Position numbers and translations under genes: made by a program. Of a stretch of 64,000 nucleotides of DNA, positions 27,228 to 40,182 are shown in pieces (the stretch's first letter is position 1; each line of letters opens with the position of its first letter). Below the pieces are notes generated by a model. It searched no databases. It was not told the DNA's origin and saw nothing but the letters and a program-made list of their open reading frames with translations. The stretch is from contig WTPW01002243.1 of the NCBI GenBank assembly GCA_009809945.1, positions 39,883 to 103,882 on the forward strand, read 5' to 3'. This DNA comes from Gigaspora margarita. Its lineage: Eukaryota > Glomeromycota > Glomeromycetes > Diversisporales > Gigasporaceae.

Positions 27228-27330
27228 TGTAAAAGGACATGTCCTATGACTGATATGTTTTTTAAAAAATTTTAATTATAGACAACATTTTGACCTATTT
27301 TGAGAGGACATGTCCTGTATCTGATATAGG
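27228..27330. repeat. Paired ends of the GGACATGTCC element
   Basis: Two GGACATGTCC motifs (27236 and about 27304) flank sequence matching the outer ~60 bases of the 14288-15286 palindrome (TTTTTTAAAAAATTTTAATTATAGACA). It looks like an internally deleted or solo-end copy. Confidence 0.6.
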
Positions 27331-27399
27331 CATAAATAAGATTTTTGAATATTATTTTAAGCATATATATATATGAAAATTTCTTAGTTTACACATAGT

Positions 27400-27630
27400 G
27401 TTTGTACACAGGTACTAATTTATTGATTTACAACTTCATGTAACATAAAATTTGTTGTGCAAAAAATTAACTCAGTTTAAGGTTATGGATAGGTTAGCTT
27501 TAGAGTTAGAAAGTCTATAGTTTATACTAAAATTCTGCAAGGAATATTTTTTGTTAGAACTTCAAGAACTGGTTTATAACCAGGGTTTTGAGATATCAAT
27601 ATACCTGTGTATGTACACATAGTGTACAAA
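27400..27630. repeat. MITE-like relic, telomere-like family
   Basis: Inverted end motifs TGTGTACACA-like around 27405 and 27610. The interior has AAGGTTATGGATAGGTTAG, AAATTCTGCAAGGAATATTT and GTTAGAACTTCAAGAACTGG, paralleling 11108-11390. Weaker than the other copies. Confidence 0.4.
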
Positions 27631-28204
27631 TAGAAATACTCTATATATTATTTTGAAATAAATATCAAATATTAATAACAAATAATTAAATATATTTAAA
27701 TATAATAGATAAACTATAAATTACTTAGCAATTAATACTCAGAGTTGATAGCTATATTAAGAATCCTAATTAACACTTTCAAAAAGTACAAGGCTAATTT
27801 ATACTGATATTATAAATTGACATAATACTAGATCCAATTACTACCAGGTATTTTTAAAAATTATTCATTTGAATACAAAATAAAGAAGCTTACAACTAAT
27901 AAATATATACAAAAAAGAATTGCCACATACATGTAGATATATATAAAATATAATAAATTAATATTAAACTTAAATTTATAAAAATTTAAATACAGTATGT
28001 AAATAAATTATTAGTGAAACTATATTTATTATTATTATATTTTGGAAGTAATTAAAATAATTAATTTTATTTTTAATTATTATTATTTACTAGAAATATG
28101 ATATATTTTTTAGTCTATATACTTCTAAAATAATAATGTTTATATAACTATATACAAATTAGATACTTTTTGTGGCCAGATTCAGTAAAATAGTTGGATT
28201 GCTA

Positions 28205-29140
28205 CATAAAACTAATATCAGAAAATTTTGAAACCTGATTATAATTTGTTGCATGTATTTAATCGATTATGATTGATTGACTTAAGCAATGAAGATAAAA
28301 ATAATCAGTTACAATCAAAAATATATAAAACTGATAAAAATCAATTAAATTAATTGATTATAATCAATTATGACAGTTTGCAATAAGGTGTGACCTCTGC
28401 AGATAGTATCCTTAAAATATACCTAGGGCATAGGCTTTTACCTATGACTAAAAATAAATAAATTAAATTTAAAATAAACATCATGTACTAACTGTAATTC
28501 TAAAAAACTAAAATCAAGGAACAGAATAATAGCCTATACCCTGGGTATATGGGGTGCAAGCAATAGAAACAGCCCATTTTTACATATATATTATTTTGAG
28601 ATAATTGAGTTTAATCATTTGTTTTGATTTTCAGACTGATCCGGGATTAATCAAATTTTATGATTTTGATTGGTTAAATATAACATGTGACTATCTGGTA
28701 ATATCAAAATGTGTTGGCTTTATGCAGCTTCATGTAATATAAATTTAATAAAAACTTGATTTCAAAAAATTTGTAAAAATTGGCTGTTTTTATTGACAAC
28801 CTCATATTTCCATGATATCACATAAATCATAAAAAATTAGCTGATTCTAGTAGAATTTTTTGGTTTTAGATTTTAAAGATTTTGGATAAAATATAGATAT
28901 TATCTGTTATTATTAAAAATTATGATCAATAGGAATTAAAATCTCAAAAATTTTTCTGCTATCTTCATCATGAAATCAACGAGTTCACCTTTTTGCAAAC
29001 TGCTATAATTTTATACATATTGATTATAATTGATAAAAATCTCTATTACAATAATTTAATCAGTGGGGATGATAGTAATTGATTAAAATTGTCAGATTTT
29101 AATCAATTACAACCAGGTTTTAAAATTTTCTGATGAAGTT
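28205..29140. repeat. Inverted-repeat element (~0.94 kb)
   Basis: The left end ATCAGAAAATTTTGAAACCTG (first 20 bases used for the match) is inverted at 29115-29140 (GGTTTTAAAATTTTCTGAT). The sub-terminal ATTGATTATAATCAATTATG and TTTGCAAACTG motifs are also mirrored. An internal stretch near 28400-28560 carries a further small inverted pair around ACCTAGGGCATAGGCTTTTA. No coding frame. Confidence 0.6.
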
Positions 29141-29723
29141 GGAACACTATTCGAATAATGCCTCTGAGCTTATTCGCATTTATATAGTATAAAGACAAAC
29201 TTAAGGATTTACTTTCTTAATGATTTAAAGTATTTAATTAGAGTGGCTATATGATATGCGATCCCATGCAAGACTAGTATGATCATGTGTGCTAGATAAG
29301 AAAAATTTGTCACCAGCTTACAATTATATTTTTTACTGGTTTTAATCTATTTGATTTTCCTAAATGATACAAATGTAATTGAAAAGCCTGATAATTGTTA
29401 AAGTGAATAGAATTTAAATAATTATATTAATCATAAATATATATTTTTTTAAAATATATTATTAAAGGATACAAATTAAACTTCATACTGATTACATTCT
29501 TTTTTATATAAAAATTGGTCCAAATTGGTATTAAATAGGCATGAGTTTTTGTGACACAGACCAAGAACCAGATTTGTACAGGTATGTCTAAATTGGTACA
29601 GATTCTGTAGACTGTGTAGGACTATATGCTCATGCTATTTGGATCATAAATAACTGGCTCAGGTTTTGTAGCAGTTTGCTAGTCGATGCTTGGCACAGTT
29701 AATGAATATGAGTCCACTAGTGA

Positions 29724-29812
29724 TGCCTGGTGAAATGCAAACCCTGACAAAACTTAACAAAACTTATAGCTTTGTCATTTTGTCAAGGCAAAATTAGTTT
29801 TGCCAGGCATCT
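29724..29812. repeat. Hairpin element
   Basis: GATGCCTGG...CAAAACTTA on the left pairs with TTTTGCCAGGCATC on the right. Short, non-coding. The 200 bases before it are low-complexity GGTACAGATT-type sequence. Confidence 0.55.
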
Positions 29813-29819
29813 ATAAAGT

Positions 29820-30615
29820 CCACATTGCACTGCGATAATGACTTAACTATTAAAACAATAAATTTACATAATCAATCTAAGATGATCAAGCTAACTAAAT
29901 ATAAAGTACAATTTTGTAAGAAATATTTTTTGTTAAGACACACAGAAGTTTCATTAGTGAAATTATGAGATATTGCTCATTTTTTTAAAAAAAAATCATT
30001 TACTGATTCTTTGCTCCATGAAATAAGTCAACATATATCACAAATTAACACCTGTGTAATGTATACATACATGTTATTTGAATACATTATTTTATATATT
30101 ATGAAATATGTTCCACTCTTTGCTATAATGTTTGTTGTGACAGGCAAAATTTGAGTGCCATAGCCAAGGCTGAAATCTGGTTGTATTGAATTGTTTTTTT
30201 TGATTAGTTGAAGTTTTTAGTGATAAATTGGCAGTAACAAATTAAAGTCAAAAGTATAGAAAAATACTAAAAAGGTTTAAAAATCAAAAGAGTTTTAAGA
30301 ATTTTATACTCGAGTTTACAAGATTCCCTTACTATTCAGTAACCACCGTGTGCAGTAAAAATTGTGTCAATTTGTATTAAGGGCTTTATAAGTTACTTTA
30401 AAAAATTTTATTACCTTAGTATTTATTTAGCGACTTGCAGCTTGTTATTATAGAAAAGCCATTGTGGTTTATATCAGTAATAGTAAAAGGTGAATTAGTT
30501 TGTATTAAAGGTATTGTAATTTCTATTGTGAATTTCTATAAAAAATTCTGTTACAAACTTACTAACAGATATAAGTTTTAGGGCTGAGTTTGTATCAAAA
30601 TTATTGTAGCTTCTA
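29820..30615. other. AT-rich, weak relic only
   Basis: 29900-29995 resembles the inner part of the telomere-like MITE family (AAGAAATATTTTTTGTTA and a hinge to ATTGCTCATTTTTTT). Nothing else is supportable. The minus-strand frame near 30495-30704 overlaps the palindrome that follows and is not a gene. Confidence 0.35.
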
Positions 30616-30617
30616 TG

Positions 30618-30768
30618 TATAAGATATTGGTCATACAATGAAAAATAACAGAACATTTTTTTCATTAGAGTTAATGTCATGCCATGTGCTATGTAGCAGC
30701 ACATGGATAATATTAACTCTGATGAAAAATTTTCTGTTATTTTTTATCATATGACCAATATTGATGTT
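30618..30768. repeat. Palindrome centred on CATGTGCTATGTAGCAGCACATG
   Basis: The arms ATATTGGTCATACAATGAAA and TTTTATCATATGACCAATAT are near-perfect inverse copies, about 65 bases each, centred near 30693. Non-coding. Confidence 0.8.
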
Positions 30769-30954
30769 ATTGTTTATATTATATTAGCATGTGAAATTTT
30801 TTGGACATAACATTTTTATAAATGATGATATCATTTTATACAGAAATATCAAGGCAAAAAAAGTTACATGATCATATCATATGAACAATAACAATAATTA
30901 CTGTAAAAATTCTTATACAAAACTTGTTCGTTATTCTATAGATCATAGCATGGG

Positions 30955-31192
30955 TCCTGTCAATAGCAATAGACATTTAAAAAAAATTAATACCTTCACT
31001 TTCACAGCTCATATCTCATAAATATTGAGCTATTTGATGATTTAATATTCATAAGAAAGCTTATAATAAAGCTTTCTTTGAATATTAAATGATCAAGATA
31101 GTTTCAATATTCATTAAGATATGAGCTATGAAAGTAAAGATATTGTTTTTTTAAAATATTGACTACCTTATTTCTATTGATGGCAGCCCATA
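30955..31192. repeat. Palindrome with AGCTCATATCT arms
   Basis: The arms run from CCTGTCAATAGCAATAG to CTATTGATGGCAG. The middle is GAAAGCTTATAATAAAGCTTTC near 31055-31077. The arms are imperfect, about 110 bases. Non-coding. Confidence 0.7.
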
Positions 31193-31861
31193 TATACGTG
31201 GGATTAAATTAATTTGTATTGAAATTATTATAGTTTCTATTACGAGTTACTGTTATAAACCTTACTATTATGGAAAGATACAATATGTGACTCACTAACA
31301 CATGTTATTAATATTATCTATATCTTAGTTAATTTCAAAGATACAAATGTGCATATAACGAACTGAAGTCTACTTGTTAAATTTCAAAAATACAAAGTGC
31401 ATGTAATGATTAAAAGGTGATTTTTTTAAAAATAAAAAAATAAATATAAATAGTTGATAACTAAATAGTAATAAATCAATTATGAAATATGATGAACTTA
31501 TTATGATATTAAATTTTCTCACAATCTGACTATCATTTTTGGATATGTCAAATCATAAACGTCAAAGTGCAATTGAATTTATTTTTATTAATATTACAAT
31601 AATATAATATCAATGATGATTTTTCTACGATAGTGCTTAGCTCAATATAGCCCAGCTCAAACACTAAGTATTAAGTATTTAAATAAGTTATTAAGATTAG
31701 CAATTAAAGAAAACAGGAGCAGATTCATAAATTTGAGTTTCATGAACTTAAGTGCACCATTTTGCTATGTTAATAATTAAGATCAAAAATTATATAGTGA
31801 ATATTTCTGCCATCTTGAACTATACTATTAATCAAACATCAGCCTTGTATCTTATACCATT

Positions 31862-32425
31862 AATAATCAGTTGTGTCAGATTTGTATATAATGTTATCTA
31901 CATGCAGATTATATGCAAAAATCTTAACTCCTTCCAAAAATGAATAAATGAAAATCATTACTCCTACCATTAATTGTCTGGAGTGGAGCAAAGGACCCAC
32001 CTTTTTTGATCAATAGCCAAATTTTGTTTGTTTGTTTGCTTATGTAATTTTGTACTACTACGTGACTATACTTGCTAGAGCTCAGACTTGAATTTTGTTT
32101 GTCTGTTCATTCATGTGATCTGTACCACAGTATATGATCTACTATGTGACCATACGTACTAGAGCTCAGACTTGAATTTTGTCTGTCTGTCTGCCCATGT
32201 GATTAATACTAAATGATCTACTCAATTGCATCGCCATATGACTATATGATTGTACATTTAGCTTTGGACACATGACAGCTCCTGTTAACCTAGTTAATAG
32301 TATCATATATTAATAATCAGTAATGTTAGCATTATATCATAAAGTGCAACTACATGCAGGATTATATGCAAAAATTTAATTCCTTCTAAAAATGAATAAT
32401 GAAATTCATTACTTCTACCAAAAAC
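31862..32425 (+). repeat. Direct repeats around a tandem block
   Basis: A ~110-base segment at 31862-31972 (CTACATGCAGATTATATGCA, CCTTCCAAAAATGAATAAAT) recurs at 32315-32425. Between them 32030-32230 has about two and a half copies of an ~85-base unit (CTAGAGCTCAGACTTGAATT, TTGTCTGTCTG, ATGTGATC). No gene; the short frame at 31752-31943 lies across the first repeat. Confidence 0.6.
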
Positions 32426-32429
32426 GGAT

Positions 32430-33365
32430 TTTGTAAAAATCAGCATATGGTACTGATATTAAACTATACGTTAATTAAATTTACATAGCTTCTCATAATC
32501 TTGAACTATACATAAACAGAAAAAAAAGGGATACCATAATGCCTTCTAAAACAGGAAAAATATAGGCCCATTCCTCCACATTTCATGTGATCATACTGGT
32601 ATATTCTTTTACTAAAAAATGCAGTTTATTATTATTTTCTTTTACATGACTTTAAAAATAGTACTGTACCATTCTTCAATGAAAACATAAAACTATATTC
32701 ATGACCTTACAGGGTGTTTTCTTACAATTTCAAAATGAAATCAGAGGTAAAACTATTTCTGGTCCTATGAAGAAGTAACTTAAATTTGTATTAAAGTAGT
32801 TTATTCTGACTAATAGAATTATAACTACCAAGAATTCATCAATTTTCATGACTACAGTGAGATGTTTTCTTATACATAATTTCCAAAATAAATCAGGAAT
32901 AAAATAATCCTACTTCTCTTGTGCTGTTTAAATGAATTGAAATAAGAAGAAAGTAGTTAGTGATCTGAAAACAAAACAAACAAGCAAAAACAAAACAAAC
33001 AAGCAAAAAAAAACAAACAAGTAAGCAAAAAAAAACCAATTCGCAATCCAAATGAATCTGAAGTAAAACATCTTTAAAGTAAATAAGAAAACCCTTCAAA
33101 TTACTTGCGGATCTAGAAAAAAAGAATAAGTTAGAATATCACTAAACTTCAGATTGATTACCCATAATAAACCCAACCTTTAAGCCATGATGCAAAATGA
33201 TGAACTTCATTTCCTTGTAGAAACGTTCGTTACGAAGCTATCTATTCAATAAAATATTGTACCAATACTTGATTTTCATTAGTTTGCATATCGCGAAGCT
33301 TCGGGTTTTTACAGTACCTCACCATATAAATACTTGTGTAACGTCGATCCCAGAGATCATCGGAA
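32430..33365. other. AT-rich, simple repeat near 32975-33030
   Basis: Contains a (CAAACAAACAAGCAAAAA)n tract at 32965-33035 that also explains the minus-strand open frame there. Nothing else is supportable. Confidence 0.45.
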
Positions 33366-33369
33366 TCGA

Positions 33370-34345
33370 ATGTCATGTTTGCCTCACAGGTAGGAACGTC
33401 CCAAATAAGGAAATGATGATCCCGATCACGCATATTAGTTTAGCCAATTAAAATTGTAAATTTTTATCATGTGAAAAAATCACATGTAGATTAGCCAATC
33501 AAATCGTAAATTTTTTATAAAATGAAAAAAAAACGAAATTTAATTAAAATTTATTAAAATTTACAGCTAAAGCTCAAAAAAAAAAAGCCGTTAAATGTAC
33601 TGTTAGATAATCAAGCATGTATTTATTAATTTAAATCGGAATTATTGACCTTTCATAGTATTTATTTTTCATTTATTTACAAAATCTTCATAATCTATAT
33701 ATGTTTAATTGTTTAATTCTAAGTTTAATTCAACGTCTAATTCAACGTCTAATTCTACGTCTAATCCTATATCTAATCCTACATCTACTCAAATTTCTAA
33801 TATCTTATACTATACTATCTTACACGACTATCATTCTAATAAGAAACCTCTGCGACTTCAATACAACTTATCTCTATAAACATCATAAAAATACCTACAA
33901 TAATATTATTAATAAATCGCATAGTTAATTAATATTATTCATATACTTCAATTTTTAAAAGATATCTATGCAAAACGTAAAATAAAAAAAGTATACAAAC
34001 TAATTTCTTCCCCCTACATTGGCTTTTTTTACGTTTTTTTTTTTTTTTTTCAACACAAAGATTTTGTCAACGTAGTGATCGTAATTTGCTTATAACTTCG
34101 ATCATTGAGGTGTAATATGAAATTGTTGGATTAAGTTGGATTAAACGAATATGTAGTAGGGCAAAGTGGGAACTTAACGTTTGTCTAATAATTTCCAAGC
34201 TTAACTGATGAGATAATCTAACCGAGCTTCCGAAAAAAGTACTGTAAAACGTATAAAAAAAATTCCGAATCAATTGTGTAACGATCTACAAACTCGGGGC
34301 ACTCGGGACGTTCCTACCTCGAGGCAAACATTAATGTTTGCCTAA
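33370..34345. repeat. Element flanked by GGAACGTCCC-type inverted ends
   Basis: The left end (33374-33405) has ATGTTTGCCTCACAGG and TAGGAACGTCCCA. The right end (34303-34333) has GGGACGTTCCTACCTCGAGG and CAAACATTAATG. The right end adds a perfect small palindrome, AGGCAAACATTAATGTTTGC plus CT at 34322-34343. Inside, 33710-33790 is a CTAATTCAACGT-like short tandem and 34030-34052 a T tract. The short frames on both strands near 33242-33451 are not convincing. Confidence 0.55.
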
Positions 34346-35540
34346 TATAGGAATCGGCTAAAGCGGAGTTAATTCAATACATCAGATATGATCAACACAC
34401 TGCATAAATTACATTCTTGATATCTATATAACTTTCTAACAATAAATGCATAAAAAGGTAACCCTAATCCTAACCAAATTCCACTCCGCCCTAATATAGT
34501 AATTGCACTTGATTTTAACGATCAAAATGTCGAGTGAATTTCTTAAAAAATTTGAAAATGGTTTGTAGAATTGAAATTATCTAATTTTATGAATTCTAAT
34601 TGATGTAAATTGTCCAGATAATGTTTACATCTTTCAATTCTATTTTGTAGAAGCGCCATTAACTATTAAAGTGTATGTTTGATTATATTTATATTATTTG
34701 TCAAATTACATTTAAATCTCAAATCATATTGGTTTTATTAATATTAGGATGTAAGTTCATTATTTTTGTTCATCTATTAAATTATTTTGAAAAGCTTGTC
34801 GGCGAAGTGATAAAGCGATCATTATTGCGAGATCAATGACATTAAGGCAGATAACGTGTTCAATTTATTGCCTAGCACGTTTTGTCCGTTCAATAGAATG
34901 TGTTAGTTTCTTGTTGAATGCAAGTGATTTCGAGTATAATTGTTTATTATTATGATTACATATAATTTTTGAAATTGAATATCAGTAAAGGACAATAAAC
35001 AAGGAGTAGCAATATGCCTTGTGTATGGGAAGAGGAATGGTTCTCGTTGGTCTGTGGGGATTTAAGATCTTGGTTCTTGTAGGAAGTTATTTTTCTTTTC
35101 GCTATAGCTCACTTCGTTGTGAATGCTGGCTCTTTCGTCCTGCCCAACCCTCGTTGCTAGACGGCGACGCAACAGAAGCACTGTAACCTCCTTACGAAGA
35201 GGACAATGATACTAAGTTTGTGTCCAGGCTTTGCGGCTGTAAGGACTTGTTGTATTATGCTTCGCAGCTGCAGTAGCCGTGCAAGTGTCGATTATTTTGG
35301 CTCAGCGACACAGTGGTAGTACAAGGCCAGTTATTTTTCGGTTTCGTGATGCAGTGGCAGTGCAAGGACCAGCTTTTAGACTCCGCAACTGAAGTAACAG
35401 CGCAAAGATGCTTTACATTGCTTAATCTTAAAGCGCCTCATGTTGACTTTATGACCGATTCTCGTTATAGTTATGTGGATTTATTCGCGTTTTTTAAACG
35501 AAGTCTCCTGCCTTCTATAGGTCGTTCGAAGTTGATTCTT
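34346..35540. other. Intergenic, includes GC-richer tract
   Basis: 35000-35580 is clearly richer in G+C than the rest of the left arm. It contains degenerate tandem units of TCGCAGCTGCAGTAGCCGTG/ GCAAGGAC type, each about 60 bases. The open frame at 35313-35579 is made of these units and I do not accept it as a gene. Confidence 0.45.
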
Positions 35541-35972
35541 AGGTTAACATCACTTTCTAGGACTCTCGGGAGAGGGTAAAATGAAACGAACATATAAAAA
35601 TGAACAAATATGGGCCAATTTCATTGATTGTAACCCAGGTGAATGCCGAGAGTCATCCAACGTTTTGATTGGTTGTTAATTTTCGGGGGAGACTTCAGCT
35701 GGGGGTGATGTTAACCGAAAAATTAACTTAGAACGTGTAATTTATGTGGTGTTTATATATTAATTTGGGGCGATTTACGGTTGGGTAACTTGACCCTTAT
35801 TTGTATGTTTAGTTATGTTAGCAGAAATTGAAGCCAGAAATCATCATATGTATTAGTGGAATGCAGTGTTATAAATTCAAAAAATTTTTATTGGCGCAAA
35901 CGCAAAAAAAACGCACAAAAAAAAAAAAATTTATACGCGCGTTATATATACGGGGAGCCCCGATATACGCGC
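35541..35972. repeat. Small inverted-repeat elements
   Basis: GGTTAACATCAC at 35541 is inverted at 35707-35718 (GTGATGTTAACC), bounding a ~178-base element with inner CTCTCGGGAG and CCGAGAG motifs. Further on, 35936-35972 is a near-perfect hairpin, GCGCGTTATATATACGGGG with CCCCGATATACGCGC. Neither is coding. Confidence 0.65.
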
Positions 35973-36117
35973 AAATTTAAATCTATGTGCGCTGCGCCTA
36001 CTGCGCGGATCCAATTAACATCACTGGTGGAATGTATTGTTAGAGTTGACGCATAATGAACAGAAATCCCATATGATTTCTTTTTCCAGCAGCTTACTAT
36101 GATTCGTCTACAAAATA

Positions 36118-36335
36118 AATTTATTATTCGGCAGAAACTATATAGTTGCCGAATAATAAAATTGTTATTAGGCAGATTCTTGTCGTAAATTACAGAATAA
36201 ATCCGTTATCAGTCATGTAGATGTTAATTATTTGGTCAAACAATTTAAGATCAGCCTAAGAAGTTGAATTCCGAAGGAATTCAATTTCTAAGTCTGACCT
36301 TAAATCTTTTGACCAAATAAACAAGTTATCAGGCA
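36118..36335. repeat. Hairpin and palindrome pair
   Basis: 36121-36158 is a hairpin with stem TTATTATTCGGCA / TGCCGAATAATAA. 36215-36335 is an imperfect palindrome centred on GAATTCCGAAGGAATTC (about 36269-36285), with outer arms ATTTGGTCAAA / TTTGACCAAAT. A relative of the first, with TGTCGAATA and ATTCGACA arms, sits at 42655-42775. Confidence 0.7.
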
Positions 36336-36394
36336 GTGCCTGCCTGATTATTGATAATAAAGTCATCTGATCGAGCAATAATAATTAAAATTAA

Positions 36395-38345
36395 CGATGT
36401 TAAATAATATTTTTTGTCATCTTAAATATTAGAAAGTAGGTCCGATTATATGCATTTATTTATTATATTTAAATATCAATGATGCTAAATAATATATTTT
36501 TTTGTCATAAATATAGGAAGTAAGTTCGATTGTACGCTTTTATTTATTATTAAATATCAATTATGCTAATTAATGTTTTTGGTTATTATCTTAATTACTA
36601 GGGAGTAAGTTCGATTCTATGCATTAATTTATTATATTTAAAGATCAATGATGCTAAATAATATTATTTTAACTACTAGGGAGTAAGTTCGATTATATGC
36701 ATTTATTTATTATACTTAAATTTCAATGATGCTAAATAATATTTTTGATTATTATCTTAACTACTAGTTCGTAAGTTCGATCATATGCATTTATTCATTA
36801 TATTTAAATATCTATGATGCTAAACTATATATTTTTTTGTCATAAATATAGGGGGTAAGATCGATTATATGCATTTATTTATGATATTTAAATATCAATT
36901 ATGCTAAATAATGTATTTGGCAATTATCTTAACTACTAGACTGTAAGTGCAATTAGAGTCATTTATTTATGATATTTAAATATCAATGATGTTAAATAAT
37001 ATTTTTTTTGTCATAAATATAGGAAGTAAGTTCGATTATGTGTATTTATTTATTATATTTAAATATCTATGATGCTAAATAATATTTTTGATTATTATCT
37101 TAACTACTAGGTGGTAAGTTCGATTATATGCATTTATTTATGATATTTAAATATCAATGATGTTAAATGATATTTTTGGTTATTATCTTAACTACTAGGT
37201 GGTAAGTTCGATTATATGCATTTATTTATTATATTTAATATCAATGATGTTAAATAATATCAATGTTAAATAATACTTTTGATTAATATCTTAATTACCA
37301 GGAAGTAAGTTCAATTATATGCATTTATTTATTATATTTAAATATCAATGATGCTAAATAATATTTTTGTTATTATCTTAACTACTAGTTCGTAAGTTCG
37401 ATTATATGCATTTATTTATTATATTTAAATCTCAATGATGCTAAACAATATTTTTTTTGTCGCAAATATAGGGAGTAAGTTCGATATATGCATTTATTTA
37501 TTATATTTAAATATCAAAGATGCTAAATAACATTTTGGTTGTTATCTTAACTACTAGGTGGTAAGTTAGATTATATGCATTTATTTACTATATTTAAATA
37601 TCAAAGATGCTAAATAACATTTTTGGTTATTATCTTAACTACTAGGTGGTAAGTTCTATTATATGCATTTATTTTTTATCAATGATGATAAATAATATTT
37701 TTGGTTAATATCTTAACTACTAGGTGGTAAGTTCGATTATATGCATTTATTTATGATATTTAAATATCAATAATGCTAAATAATATTTTTGGATATTATC
37801 TTAACTACTAGGTGGTAAGTTCGATTATATGCATTTGCTTATTATATTTAAATATCAATGATGCTAAATAATATTTTGGGTTATTATCATAACTAATAGG
37901 ACGTAAGTTCGATTATATGCATTTATTTGTTATATTTAAATATCAATGATACTAAAATAATATATTTTTTTTTGTCATAAATATAGAGGGTAAGTTTGAT
38001 TATATGCATTTATTTATTAACTTCAAATATCAATAATGCTAAATAATAATTTTTTTATTATTAACTGCTAGGTAAGTTCGATTATATGCATTTATTTATT
38101 ATATTTAAATATCAATGATGCTAAATAATATTTTGGTTATTATCTTAACTACTAGGGAGTAAGTTCGATTATATGCGTTTATTTATTATATTTAACAATG
38201 ATGCTAAACATTATTTTTATTACTACTAGGCAGTAAGTTCAATTATATGCATTTATTTATTATATTTAAATATCAACGGTGCTAAATAACTTTTTTGGTT
38301 ATTATCTTAACTACTAGGAGGTAAGTTCGATTATATGTATTTATA
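36395..38345 (+). repeat. 88-bp satellite array, ~22 copies
   Basis: The unit reads GTAAGTTCGATTATATGCAT, TTATTTATTATATTTAAATA, TCAATGATGCTAAATAATAT, TTTTGGTTATTATCTTAACT, ACTAGGTG. The period measures 88 bases between 37727 and 37815. Variants include a TTTTTTTGTCATAAATATAGG form replacing the second half in some units, and a few deletions. The array stops only about 50 bases before the ankyrin reading frame. No protein. Confidence 0.9.
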
Positions 38346-38386
38346 TTTAAATTAAAAGTTTCTACATTGTCACTTAATAATAGCAT

Positions 38387-40164
38387 TTGACTGGTTATAT
38401 TTTATTAAACATTGATAGAGAAAACTTTCGGAAGTTTATAAAAAAATCCAAGAACGAAGTCAATGATGTTGGTAAAAATGGAAAAACGAGTTTGCATTGG
38501 CTGCAAGCAATGGTTATAACTTTTTTGCTGTGATATTAATAGAAAACGAAGCTAATGTTGAGATTACGGATGAAAATAATCAAACAGCTTTGCATTGTGC
38601 TGCAGAAAATGGTTATAAAAAAGTTGTTGAGACATTATTAATAAACAATGCTAAAGTTGATGCTACTGATATTAATGGTAAAACTCCTTTGCATTGTGCT
38701 GCAGAAAATGGCCATATAACTGTTGTTGAGACATTAATGAAAAAAAATGCGAAAGTTGATTCTACTGATAGTAATGGTAAAACAGCTTTGCACTATGCTG
38801 CAGAAAATGGACATGTAACCGTTGTTGAGGCATTAATAGAAAACAATGCTAATGTTAATTCTACTGATAATGATCACTGTACACCCTTATTTTATGCAGC
38901 AAAAAATGATTACGCAAAAGTTATTGAGACATTATTAATAAACAATGCTAAAGTTGATGCTACTGATATTAATGGTAAAACATCTTTGCATCATGCTGCA
39001 GAAAATGGTCGCATAACTGTTGTTGAGACATTAATGGAAAAAAATGCAAAAGTTGATTCTACTGATATTAATGGTAAAACAGCTTTGCATTATGCCACAG
39101 AAAATGGTCACGTAACTGTTGTTGAGACATTAATAAAAAACCATGCTAATGTTAATTCTACTGATAATGATCACTGTACACCCTTATTTTACGCAGCAAA
39201 AGTAGGTCATGAAATAATCATTCAAATTTTAATAAACAATGATGCTAATATTGAAATTTCTAATAAAAGTAACAAGACAGCATTAGATTGTGCTACAGAG
39301 AACAAAGATTTAAAAATAGTTAAACTTTTAGAGGCCAGAACTGAAAAAAATATAATATTAAACTATACTTTAGAATATTTCGAGAATATTAAATTTTTGT
39401 TAGAAAATGGAGCAGATCCTAAATACATAATTGATAAGAATTACAGGACACCTTTACACTGGTTTACATTTGAAGGTAATGAGAATATGGTAAAGGATTT
39501 GATTGAAAAAAATCCTAATTTAGTTAATATTATTGACAAAAATGAAGAAACAGCATTGTATGATGCTATTTGGAATGGAAATATAAAGATTGTTGAAATT
39601 TTTTTGGAAAAAGGTGCAAATATTAATGCTAAAAATGCAAATAATTGGAATCCACTGGATATAGCAGCAATTTCTTGTCAAGTTGAAGTTTTTAAGCTTT
39701 TGCTAAAAAACAGAGAAGATAATATTCAATTGGAAAATTTTTTTGATCAATTAGATTATAATCAATTAGACAACTATTCAAGATTTGAACCTACTCACGA
39801 AACTATAACAGGGCTAGTTAAAATATTACAAAAGTTAGAAAATTATAATAATATAGATTTTCTTCCTTTCTATCAAATTTTCCTAAAGCATATTGAAAAA
39901 TATATGCAAAGCCTTGATAATAATAATAATGAAGACAAAGAAGCAGTTGGTTGTCTATATGCATGGGCTTTTAATAAAATTTGTAATTTTAAATTTAGAT
40001 CAGAACTATATTTAATAATTGATATCAAGAGGTATTTAGACATTATAGATAATGATATCAAGTTATGGCATGATGCAAGCAAACAAAAGATAATAAGTGA
40101 AATTAGTAATAAATATAAAAAAGAGTTTAATGCAAAAGTTGAAGAAGCTTATAAAATTATTTAA
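38387..40164 (+). CDS. Ankyrin-repeat protein, N-terminal part (interrupted)
   Basis: About 555 codons are open from 38497. The frame entered there lacks an ATG. The ankyrin pattern continues upstream in another frame back to about 38402 (ending GKNGKTSLH), so one base appears lost near 38497 and the true start is not visible; the satellite may have cut it. About nine canonical ankyrin repeats (GKTALHYAAENGH type) fill residues 1-270. Residues 45-243 hold a three-repeat block of 99 residues duplicated almost exactly (38631 and 38928, 297 bases apart). A second ankyrin group follows at residues 300-410, then a helical, non-repeat region. Ankyrin repeats bind proteins; no enzymatic domain is seen. 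The frame stops with TAA at 40162-40164, and 18 bases later the same frame resumes, so this and the next entry are probably one gene. Confidence 0.75.
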
Positions 40165-40182
40165 AATCAAATTAAACCTGAA

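Noticed and set aside
33242..33451. Overlapping 63- and 64-codon frames on opposite strands
   Set aside because: They overlap the inverted-repeat end near 33374-33405 and show no domain; neither could be preferred as a gene.
35313..35579. 88-codon open frame in the GC-richer tract
   Set aside because: Composed of degenerate tandem units, non-ATG-dependent, no domain.
36395..38345. CRISPR-like array
   Set aside because: Units are contiguous 88-base repeats without variable spacers; eukaryotic satellite.
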